The notes below the pieces were generated by a model. That model was not told the DNA's origin, made no database searches, and saw only the letters and a program-made list of their open reading frames with translations. Made by a program: the position numbers and the translations under genes. From NCBI RefSeq assembly GCF_017654505.1, contig NC_054538.1, positions 60,402,684 to 60,466,683 of the forward strand: a stretch of DNA of 64,000 nucleotides, given 5' to 3'. Of this stretch, positions 12,726 to 22,083 are shown piece after piece. Position 1 is the first letter of the stretch; each line of letters starts with the position of its first letter. This DNA comes from Polyodon spathula. Its lineage: Eukaryota; Chordata; Actinopteri; Acipenseriformes; Polyodontidae.

Positions 12726-12937
12726 CTACCTCATTAAATAAATATTGAGACTTGTCGAATTAATGTTAGTAGGCCTGCTACTGTTGATCAATCAGTACAG
12801 AACTTATTGGCATTGGGTGCAGAGGAAACGTTTCGTTTAAAATAAAAGGTTTTTCGAATTGGAAAAAGACAAATGAAAAACACAGAGATCATCTAAAAAG
12901 CAGTTTGCAGGTTTCAGCAGCTGGTGAGTGAATTTGT

Positions 12938-12962
12938 CCCCCCCCCCCCCCCCCCCCCCCCG

Positions 12963-12998
<36 letters not shown>
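12938..12998. repeat. (C)n-(CA)n compound simple repeat
   Basis: About 24 consecutive C residues are followed by an alternating CA tract. Exact lengths in such tracts are prone to sequencing error. Confidence 0.95.
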
Positions 12999-12999
<1 letters not shown>

Positions 13000-14640
13000 T
13001 TTTGACCCAAATCCCGCCTATGCTTGAAGGGATATAAAACCACACCAAAAAGATAGAAGAGATTATGGATTAACAATGTATTTTGATAGTAATAGCATTG
13101 CCACATCATTTAGTTCAACAAGGACATACAATAGATTTCTATTGGAGGATTGTAACGTGCTTGTGAGATTTAAAACAAGATAACAATTAGAAACAAAGCA
13201 TTGTTCTTACTCTTGACACTTAAAGCTAATATTACAGTTCGAGAGAGAGAGTATTTAAAACAAAATTGAAAATTTTGGTGAAAAGTCTAAATAAACAAAA
13301 CCCCAGAAGAGTATACCCGTGACCATAAGGATTTTGTTGTGGAAGATAGCTAAGGAAAGAAGGTACAATTGAAGGGTTCGAGTACTGTCGAGTTACTATA
13401 CATATTTTGACAGAAAAAAACACCCAAATAATTTTGGAAAGTAACCAAAAACAATAATAACATATAGTATGTTAAAAGCAAAAGCCCCAAATAAAATGAT
13501 TTTAATAAAAGACACATTGAAGACAGACAGACTTTCGTTTGACCGACAGATAAACATCTCCTGCCATTTAATTTTGCATCTGAGCAATAATAAAAGTCTT
13601 GTGCTGTCAGCTTCCTAAAAAACCATTTTTACAACCTGCCTAATTTCCTCAAAAAATCTGGAAAACATTATTTTTACATTATTGATTTGTATTCTTTAGC
13701 TTTATATTTTACCATTGTTCTGCCAAATTCGAAATCCCCAATTTGAATATCACCTCACCACTTCAACTCAGGGGGTGAGGCCTGGCTTGGCTACTGGATG
13801 TCTGGCCAATAGAGGTTGCTGAAGCATTGTGAGGTGAAGTATCCCGAGCCAATTTTCCACCCACACCGAAGATTAGCAACTTGTTCTGATCAATAATCAA
13901 CCCATGCAGGACTTGCTCTAAAAGTTAGGGCTGTTACTGGGTGCACCCTTTTTATTTTAAATGGTATGTTTAACCAATGCTGTGCTGTGCTTCTTACACT
14001 TGTACCATGTTTAACTATGTTTAACCCTCCTTTTGCAAAACTTTACATCCATAATTCAGTAATGCTAAATTAAGTAATAAATCATCTCACTTTTTTTGAG
14101 AACCTTGAGATTGTTTTTCTGGCTTGCAATGGACATCAAAAGTCCATTACTAGCTAATAATACAAACCAATTGTAAAACTAGGAATTATGTTTTTTAAAT
14201 GTAATGAAACAATTCAGTTAAACATTGTTATTAACGCTGATGTTTTTAGCTATTCTAGAAGGTTAAGGTGATATTTCAATCCAAACCATCCCCACAATAC
14301 TTACATAAAAATAACCTAGTAGGCTTTTTACTTGTGTGTTGTTGGTCTTTAATTATTATTTTTTTTAAATGTTAAATTCTTAAACATAACAGATACTTGT
14401 GTGATCCAAATACTCGGCACATCCCAACAATGTACAGTATCTGGATCTCTGTATTTCAAATTTTTCAGAATGGCTATTTGTCTCCCATTCTATTAACACA
14501 CATTTATCTTCCTGGTAAGTTTTATGTGCAGTAAAAGACACTTGTGGCCTCTTGTCATTGCTGTGCACAGTAACAAACAACAGCCTAGGACTAATTCATC
14601 ACGTTGACCTAGAATGCAGGGAGTAGAAACTGTGTATTTG

Positions 14641-14648
<8 letters not shown>

Positions 14649-14689
<41 letters not shown>
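14649..14689. repeat. (TA)n microsatellite
   Basis: Alternating AT of about 41 bp after an A run, followed by a short degenerate extension (ggtatatata). Confidence 0.95.
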
Positions 14690-14691
<2 letters not shown>

Positions 14692-14867
14692 GTATATATA
14701 CATATATATGAATCATCAGGGTGAAGCACATTAAAATGTTTGCCAACAACCTGCTAAAGAAGATTACAAGCCCTGTATTTTGTTCAGAAGAATACAAAAA
14801 TTTTAATTGTATAAAGCTAGAAAAAAACATATAAATGCATTTAAAGTACCAAATAATAAAATGTGTG

Positions 14868-15581
14868 TGCGGCAAAGTGGTTAACAGTGTGAAGGTTATC
14901 AATAAACAGACAGACAATGATAATCGAGGTGCAATGGTGTTTTATTTTATTATCCAATTGCCTGATGGCAAAACAGTAGTAAATAATAACATTGATAAGC
15001 AATACAGTGGCATGTATTGCTTTACTGTTGGTCCTGAAATAATAAACAGTCACAATCTTTTACAACCACATGTAACACAAACACAAGTCCACAGTGTGTG
15101 CTCTAGTGTTTGTAGTGCAAATACAGTTTATTGTTCAAACAAGGTGAAGTGCTGTCCAGGTTTAGTGCTGGCCTCTTGCGACAGCTTCGGATCGTGTTAG
15201 CCATCTAAATAAAAGTACACTTTAGACATGGCAAACAAAACAAACAAAACACTCACGGCTCATAACACAGGTCTCCTTTTGGTTTTGCTTTAACCATTTA
15301 CAAAGGAACAGATCAAATCGTTTCGTCCCCTTTTGTACCATCTATCATGACTCCTTGGTTAACGAGTGCAACAGCTCCTCCGAAGTGCAGTGCCACATCC
15401 TTTCCCTTCCGGGCCGATGATTGTACCGGAGCTCATCCCCCTTTCTAGATGACCAACGTCTGCCTAACCGTGGGAATTCATTGTCTGTCCATCCAGTCCA
15501 GGGTACTCTGTTCTCTTTACACAGTGCTCTCCCAGGTCGAGAGGGAGATGTATCACCAAGAATCACTTTGTCTCTGACACA
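14868..15581 (-). mobile_element. Solo LTR, family 1 (reverse)
   Basis: The plus strand runs from tgcggcaaagtgg to tctctgacaca; read in reverse the unit starts TGTGTCAGAG and ends CTTTGCCGCA, keeping TG...CA ends. It is flanked by identical 5-bp gtgtg (14863-14867 and 15582-15586). The sequence is shared with 30780-31518, 52083-52788 and about 57265-57861. No gag, pol or env frame is adjacent, so LTR-LTR recombination is the simplest origin. A reverse frame of 73 codons begins at LTR nucleotide 16, here with GTG. Confidence 0.8.
15345..15566 (-). other. Short frame at LTR nucleotide 16 (family 1)
   Basis: This frame encodes about 73 residues with SPSRPGRAL and RVPWTGW motifs that recur in the frame at 52543-52773 and partly at 30795-31001. 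The start here is GTG, not ATG. No domain is recognised. The similarity may only reflect shared LTR nucleotide sequence; whether it is translated is unknown. Confidence 0.25.
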
Positions 15582-17078
15582 GTGTGATAACTGAATGTAT
15601 TATTTTTAATACTAACCGTGCATAAAATACCATAAACGATTAGCTAACTTGATTGTTGTTTGTGTTCTTGTCCGCTGAAAGGATAATATTGCCACAATAA
15701 AATATAATCCTATGATTATTCTTGTTTTAACTGTTGGAATTGTTTTCTTCCTCATAGGTCTTAAATCAAAACTTTGCCTTCACAGTAGATGCAGACCACT
15801 GCATTTAACAGTGCTGAAAAAGACTACTGGATTGTTATATACCCTATTTTCACTTGCCGGCTTTGAGGTGACTTTGCTCTTAATACTCACCTTTTAGTTG
15901 TAACCCAGCTGTTCTAATCTGAGCTGTCATAAGTGTTGCCTACACAAGACTAGGCACAAGGCCACTTCAGCTCTTTTTCTTGATCTAAAGTGAATGCATC
16001 TGTCTCTGAGGTGGCTCACCCAGAGCAATGCTCCCAGTGTCACTAAGTGGTCTCCTTGGGAACACAACATGTAAACACAATCATCTGCAGCTGCGGACAT
16101 GAGGCCAGATGGCCTGTGTTGATTTTTTTTCTTGTGATTTCTGGTCAGTTTCACTCATGCACTGGATGCTAACCCTATATTTTTATGCTTAAACCACCAG
16201 CAGCAGAAGAATCTTATTATTCTATTCTGACTGACAACACTTTTCATATCTTCTTAACGTTTTACCCCAATTCAAAGCTGTTAAACTCATTTTCTCCACC
16301 AGTCAGTAGAAAAAAGAAAACAGTTGGCCACAGTAATTTGTTCTGATAAACTTAAATGTTACACACTGCCAACATATGTTTAAAATACAACATTAATATA
16401 GCATTTCGATTTCAAGACCACCTCACTTCAACACTTTACATAACAATATTTTCCAAACAAAGTTGTTAAAGCAACAGAAAGTCAGTTAAAAATGAAGCAC
16501 ACCCTATCGACTTAATTTGTTAAGCATGATAAATGACCAACAAAATAATTAGATACCGTTCTGATCACATGACATGTATCTATTTATTATAAAAGGAGCA
16601 ATTTAGACAAAGGTACATTACTCAGCTGTACAGAGGAGGCAAGAGCAAGAGTGAATCTGTCTCCTCCAAAAGTACAGCCATGCCTGAGTGGAAAATTTGG
16701 ATTGGGTAGCTGCTTCCAAGTAAAATAAATATGTTGCATATTAATAACGTATTTATTTTAAAGTTATCAAGCAGGCAGTGCCTCCTCCGACAAGCCGCCA
16801 CTGGAAATCTGTGAACATGAAGTTAAAGAAAAAGATAAAGAATGTTTGCAAATTTTTAAACACTTTGCACATGTTGTGCATATATGCTGCCAGAGCACAG
16901 TTGAGATGAAAGCCACAGACATCACTAAAACTTTAATAATTATGAAAAATATAGGCTTCCTGAAAAGGGCATGAATGGTATAGTGGAACACAGTATTTAT
17001 TCAACAAGACTGTATAATAACCACTTTAATAAACAAGAATAAACAAATATATTTTTGTGTGGTGTTTTATTTTTGCTG
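15582..17078. other. Unique DNA, no gene seen
   Basis: No element or gene is recognised. A textbook TATA box (tataaaagg, 16588-16596) occurs but has no frame, CpG block or recognisable LTR around it, so it is noted only. Confidence 0.3.
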
Positions 17079-17082
17079 TTAA

Positions 17083-17700
17083 CTCTTAGCAGTCAATTTA
17101 TTCAGCGCTTGTCAGGCACGTCAGGTCCAATTTATTTTCACACGTGCTGTTTATTTTACACGCGCTGTTTCATTTTTTTTCAGAGTAAAACAGGATTAAA
17201 ATGCATTGAATCACAAAAGGACAGTCAGTACTGTATCTACAGCCAAGTCCCACCCCTTGTTCGCTGTATTTTTCACATACCTCTTTATAGACTTTGCATA
17301 CTGATAAATCCTCTCCTAATCACTCGTTTTATCACCAAACTCCTCAATAATGTGATCCAAGTCATTATTTTATTACTAGAACATCTCAAAAAGCTCTACA
17401 AATGTAATATTAATGTGATATTCTTTGAGCGCTGGATGCGGAAACAGCTATCTCCTTTGTTTGTGTTCATGTTATAGCTGTGGTTCATGGGGCTATCAGA
17501 TAGGCACTTTTTTTTGCCTTTATTCAGCTCCTATCGGTCTCACTTTGCCATTGAAAGGTTTTCTCTGCTTTTTCCAGAGAAAAAAAACAACTAGAGACTT
17601 GTGCTTTACGTCTCTTTGATGATGTCGGACAGGGTCCGACATCGGACTGGAAAGGGAAAATTGTAATGTTGGACCTGGTCCGACATAGGACCGCAAAGAG
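17083..17700. mobile_element. piggyBac-type MITE
   Basis: The unit is flanked by TTAA on both sides (17079-17082, 17701-17704). Its ends are inverted: ctcttagcagtc on the left and the complement of ctctttgcggtcc on the right. That combination is typical of piggyBac-group non-autonomous elements. Near the right end, repeated gtcggac/gtccgac words (about 17625-17690) form strong hairpins. Open frames inside (17055-17619) have no transposase similarity. Confidence 0.8.
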
Positions 17701-17704
17701 TTAA

Positions 17705-18815
17705 TAACATATAATTGATGTTGCATACATACTAAGAAGATACGATTACTTTTACATAACACAAGATTTGTTCAATTAAAATGTTTCACAGTGTATAATG
17801 TGTATACAGTTGGCTAAAAGTTAGCTGTAAATAAAATGCATAATGTAACAAAACAATGTAAAACTTGTACAAAATATTATACATCATAAAAAATTTTCAA
17901 ACTAGAAGTGACCAGTCAGCCCATTTAAGCTAATCCAATTCCTAGTAGCTGATTGATCTCGAAAAGGATAATTCGGCCTTATCAAGAGCTTTAGTTAGAG
18001 ATTATAAGCAGAAACTTACAGTACATGAAAAGCAAAATACTGTTCTTCAAGACTTCAAGACAACAGCACTGGTAGTCAACAAGGCCCACAGGATAGGGGT
18101 TAAAAATTAAGAATTTGGATAACTTTTCTGCTGGTGAAAGTTAGATTTATCCAGTGGATGACTTTGCTGTTTCTCTGGAGAGCTCAGACACATAAGTCAG
18201 TGTGACAGATTTATCTGGGCTCACGTAGTTACTGGGTGTTTTCCACCAAGCAGGTGGAAGCAAAAAGCACTGTGGAGATAGCTGCCAGAAGTGGAGCCAT
18301 GGTTGAACTTGTGCCATGGCATGACTATAAATAATATATCTTCCAAGAAGAACAGCTTCTACTCTTACTTCAATCCAGACCTAACCTTTTTTTTCACCCA
18401 TATATCTGCTTATTTTAAGCTGCTACATAGTTGAGAGGTCCATGAAGTAAGTAAGTTACACCTACACTGCCACATATTATAACTGCTGGCCTGCACTTTA
18501 AAGTGTGCACCGTGATTAACTTGAGCACATGAAGCCAGGAGAAAAGAACACTGCACCCTACATTCGTAGGTATTCACCTTTTGAACACTGATATAAGGCT
18601 AATATAATCTGACTCCCAAGCATATAAAACCCTACCAGTAAGACCTTTATTTATTTTACTGTGCCCATAAAATAATGAAAGTTGATTAAATGAACCTAAT
18701 AATATAAAAGTTTAACATGCGAACAGAATATTAAACATTTCATTTAAGAAAACAAAAATCATTACTTTTGAAAGATCCAAACATGTGTTAAAGCAATAGT
18801 CAGCAATCTATATAT
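17705..18815. other. Unique AT-rich DNA, no gene seen
   Basis: Nothing recognised. Confidence 0.3.
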
Positions 18816-18824
18816 TAATATATA

Positions 18825-18877
<53 letters not shown>
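18816..18877. repeat. (TA)n microsatellite at the edge of a Tigger remnant
   Basis: Slightly interrupted alternating TA, directly abutting the repeated gaatttaagacac words that end the pogo/Tigger remnant. Confidence 0.95.
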
Positions 18878-18878
<1 letters not shown>

Positions 18879-18879
18879 C

Positions 18880-19430
18880 TTAGAATTTAAGACACCCTCG
18901 AATTTAAGACACAGCAAAAATTTCCCACCCTCAATTTGAAGAAAAAAACTGAACGTCAAATAAATATGCACGGACAAAGATACAACCTCATTTATGCATA
19001 ATGGGGCAGTTCGCAGCAGTCTATTATCACACAATGTTACAGTTATGTGCTGCTTCTCATTTCATGCCGTGATTACTCACACCTGTTTTTCTCCCAATAC
19101 TGAACTTGCTTGCAATGTCGAAAAATACAGGGGTCTCATCAGCATTTCAAATCTGCACAAGCTGGTACTGTGCTGCTTCTCATTTCATGCCGTGATTACT
19201 CACACCTGTTTTTCTCCCAATACTGAACTTGCTTGCAATGTCGAAAAATACAGGGGTCTCATCAGCATTTCAAATCTGCACAAGCTGGTACTGTTTGTTA
19301 GAACTGAGCCTAATAACGAAACGCTGAAATGTAAAAGCCTATCCGAATTCCTCAATCTTCTTTGTAAATGGCTGCCTGTAAGTCATGGATGTTTCGAGAT
19401 CGGGCAGTAACGTTTTGGTTCGTCTTTTCT
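18880..19430 (-). pseudogene. pogo/Tigger-type (CENP-B-like) transposase remnant
   Basis: On the minus strand, pieces read TKKIEEFG, then, after stops, NADETPVFFDIASKFS. This is the hallmark block around the first catalytic Asp of pogo/Tigger and Jerky-type DDE transposases. Several stop codons break the frame. A perfect 123-bp tandem duplication (19046-19291) doubles the active-site block. The sequence between the duplication and the (TA)n array at 18816-18877 ends in repeated cttaaattc words that may be the degraded terminus. Only a fraction of a typical roughly 1.3-kb gene remains. The family assignment rests on this one motif, which is distinctive. Confidence 0.7.
19046..19291. repeat. 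Perfect 123-bp tandem duplication
   Basis: Unit 1 is 19046-19168 and unit 2 is 19169-19291; I see no difference between them. The length is 41 codons, so the reading frame is preserved. On the minus strand each unit carries the NADETPVFFD transposase motif. Confidence 0.95.
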
Positions 19431-19469
19431 TGGCAGTCAGTCATGTTGCTGTTTGTGTACTCGGGTAGT

Positions 19470-21224
19470 GACATCTTTTGTGTCGCCAGTGTCAAAGGCA
19501 GCAGAGAGATCGAGGAGAATTAGGACAGAGGAGAGAGAGAGGCAGCACAGGCAGAGTTTAACAAGTTAGTGACAGACAAGAGAGCAGTTTCAGTGGAGTG
19601 AGCAGAGCAGAAACCAGATTGGAGAGGGTCGAGCAGAGAGTGGTTAGACAGGAGAGCAGAGAGCTGGCGGTGTACTGCCCGCTTGAGGGTTTTAGAGAGG
19701 AAGAGTAGGTTTTTTGAGGAAGGGGGTGATAGAGGCTTTTTTGAAGGCAGAGTCAAAGAGGCCAAAGAGAAGAGATGTGTTTAAAAAAGAGAGATGAAGG
19801 GGAGTAGAACAGGAGCAGCAGCTTGAAAGAGTTGAGTGGGGAGAGTGTCCAAGGCACATGTGGTGAATTTGTGGCCTTGGAGGAGGGAGGAGAGGTCAGA
19901 GTCTGAGGGGGGGAGAGAAGGAGGAGAAGGAGGGTGAGTTAGTAGGGGAGACAGAGGGTTTTGGGGTTGGAGCAGGAGGGGGTGGGGGAGGGAGAGGTGT
20001 TAAAGAGTTTGAAGATATCAGAGATTATACAGGAGAAAAAGGTAAAGATGTCAAAGGAGAGAGGAGGGAGGAGGAGGGGAGGGTTGAGGAGGGAGGAGAA
20101 TGTAGAGAATAGTTTCTGGGGGTTGTTAGTGGAGGATTGGATAATAGATTGGAAACAGGAGCGTTTAGCAGAGGAGAGAGTAGAGGAGAAGGAGGAGAGG
20201 AGGGAACAGTAAAGGTCTAGGGCAGCAGGGATTTTGGTTCTCTTCCATTTCTTTTCAGCAGAGCACAGTTTTGTTCTTGCTGAGTTGTGCACAGAAGAGA
20301 GCCAGGGTTGGGGAGGGGAGGGGAGAGAGGGAGTCAAGGGAGGAGGTGCGGGAGAAGAAGAGGGTGGTGGTAGCAGAGTCTACAGAGAGTTGGGAGAAGG
20401 AGTCGATTCGAGGGAGGTGAGTGAGAGAGCGGTGGAGGCAAGGACAGAGGGGAAGAGAGAGTGGAGGTTATGGAGTGAGGTGACAGTAGGGATAGGTGGA
20501 GTAGGGAGAGAGGGGAGAAACAGAGAAAAAGAGATGAAATAGTGATCAGAGTGGTCCAGCGGGTTGATAGAGAGGGTGGAGGGGCAGCAGGCCCTGGAGA
20601 AGGTGAGGTCCAGCTGATGGCCAGCTTTGTGGGTAGGATGGGATGGAGAGAGAGAGAGAGAGAGAAGTAGAATGGAAGGAATCTGGCAGAGTGGGTGGAG
20701 TTTTATAGATGGATATTGAAATCACATAACAGGACAGTTGGGGTAGATACAGAGGAGAGGGAGGAGAGGAGATAGTCGAGTTCATCGAGAAAGTGAGTGA
20801 GAGGTCCAGGGGGATGATACAGTACAATTAGCAGGAGTTCTCAGGGAGAGGTTAGTTGGACAGCATGAAATTCAAAGGTATTAAGAGAGTGATGAGAGGG
20901 ACAGAAAAGAGCAAGGAGGGAGAGAGAAGACCAGTCCCACCTCCCCGTCCAGTGAAACGCGGAGTATGGGACAGGATATAGAGAGAGTATAGGGCCAGGT
21001 TTCAGTGAAAGCAAGGAAATTGAGAGAAAGGTGGGAGGCAAAGGCAGAGATGAAAAGAACAGAACAGAAAAGTGACAGTTCCAGAGGGCACCAGAGAGAG
21101 TGTGGGAGGGGAGAGAGTGGGGGGGGGGGCAGAGGGATGAGGTTAGAGGGGTTAGGGGAGCAGCTGATGAGGACAGAGGATGGGAGTGAGAGGACTGAAT
21201 AACAGGGATGTGAGAGACAGTCAT
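19470..21224 (-). pseudogene. LINE ORF2 remnant (endonuclease-RT)
   Basis: In minus-strand order: an endonuclease start with FLAFTETW near 21005 (the conserved Glu of the APE-type nuclease); FEFHAVQLTSP near 20850; a middle endonuclease part around 20827-20546, where AGPHLLQGLLPLHPLYQP matches the family in pieces; a linker around 20337-19939 with NNPQKLFSTFSSLL; and an RT start at 19765-19520 with FLSKTLKRAVHRQLSALL and LDPLQSGFCSAHSTETALL. The last recognisable residues, SAAFDT near 19485, are RT motif A. The pieces lie in different frames with stops, so no product is made. These motifs are typical of L2/CR1-group fish LINEs; subfamily not determined. Confidence 0.8.
20639..20662. repeat. 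(GA)n tract in LINE
   Basis: Short alternating GA run inside the purine-rich strand of the LINE copy. Confidence 0.8.
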
Positions 21225-21360
21225 AGCAGGACAGGTGAGACAGATAGGTACAGTAGTAGTGGGAGCAGGAGCAGTAGGGGGAGGGTACAGGCCTGTCTAG
21301 TAGTTGCAGTCTTCCAGAGCGTTGCTAGGTTCGAATTTTCTCCAACAGCCTCTGCTCGCT

Positions 21361-21416
21361 GGACTCCCTCAGCTGGACTCCCTCAGCTAGACTCCCACAG
21401 TTAGACTCCTGGCTCT
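21361..21416. repeat. 14-bp tandem repeat, four units
   Basis: Units ggactccctcagct, ggactccctcagct, agactcccacagtt and agactcctggctct follow one another. They lie in the presumed leader of the LINE. Confidence 0.85.
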
Positions 21417-21727
21417 TTGGTAGAGAGGCTCTTCAGTTGGCTGGCGCTTCGTGCTGGCGCACAAACAGGCAAGCTTTCTATTATACTAACTAGATGGATA
21501 AAAGCTGTGTGTAATTGCAACTCAACCTCTATTCAATTTAACCACACGCACCTGGTACTAATCACAAACAGTATATCAACTAATTAAAACAACAACACTC
21601 TTATAATGTTACTTAAATACAGTTAATGTTAATTACTTGAAGCAAGATTTGGTCAATGACTTACAAAAATAATCGTTTCATGATCTGGGCATTGACAAAT
21701 GATCAAAGATGAAATTAAATATTATTT

Positions 21728-22083
21728 TGGTCCTTGAGCAAAGTATTTTGATCAAATGGTGAAACGAAAAATGTCAAACAAGCAAAGTGCGAAATGCAAA
21801 AGAAGAAACAGCTTATTTGGTCTTCGGTCTGCTGGAGGATACAGTCGGAATGAATTTCAATGGTCTGATAGTTCATTCCTAATTTGGACGAAGTGCCCAA
21901 AGAAAACAAACTTTCTCTTCGTACAGCAGCAGCAGCTGATTCTGGGGCTGTGCAAGGCTTCATTTTTGTCAAAAAAAGAAGTGCTTCTGTGTGCTCAAGG
22001 GAGTTCAGTGCAATTCCAAATGTCACAGTAGCAAGCCTTGCAAAAACAAATCCAGTGATTTGTATGTTAAAAAATAAAAACAT
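21728..22083 (+). pseudogene. Integrase-type element protein, cysteine-rich C-terminus (KRBA2/SCAND3-like)
   Basis: Three overlapping frames together resemble the C-terminal part of integrase-carrying transposable-element proteins related to KRBA2 and SCAND3. In order: GGYSRNEFQWS (from about 21832), LDEVPKENKLSLRTAAAADS (from about 21884), then a shift into a cysteine-rich segment with CQKKKCFC and CNSKCHSSKPCKNK (about 21968-22060), ending in a stop near 22080. Two frame changes break the gene. No integrase core is visible upstream, where the LINE and unassigned sequence lie. The cysteine spacing is clear in the sequence; the family assignment is from memory of related proteins and is moderately secure. 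Confidence 0.5.

Larger units (their letters stand above)
12726..14867. other. AT-rich DNA with simple repeats, no gene seen
   Basis: It contains a C homopolymer (12938-12961) running into (CA)n (about 12965-12998), and a (TA)n array at 14649-14689. Reverse frames across these repeats are low-complexity translations (VCVCVC, IYIYIY) and not genes. Confidence 0.4.
19470..21475 (-). mobile_element. L2/CR1-type LINE, 3'-truncated
   Basis: A non-LTR retrotransposon in reverse orientation. It keeps the 5' side, with a 14-bp repeat array (21361-21416) in what is probably its leader, and coding sequence through the endonuclease to the start of the reverse transcriptase. It stops at about 19470, just inside RT motif A. 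Losing the 3' end is unusual, because LINE copies are normally 5'-truncated. The plus strand is strikingly purine-rich (GA-rich) across the copy. Confidence 0.8.

Noticed and set aside
16588..16596. Perfect TATA box as a gene promoter
   Set aside because: No frame, CpG block or element signature lies around it. One match is expected by chance in AT-rich DNA of this length.
17055..17477. 140-codon forward frame
   Set aside because: It spans the piggyBac-type MITE, begins outside it with a non-conserved start and has no transposase similarity.
20234..20542. Glycine/glutamate-rich forward frames at 19961-20542
   Set aside because: They are antisense shadows of the reverse-strand LINE, caused by its purine-rich complement.
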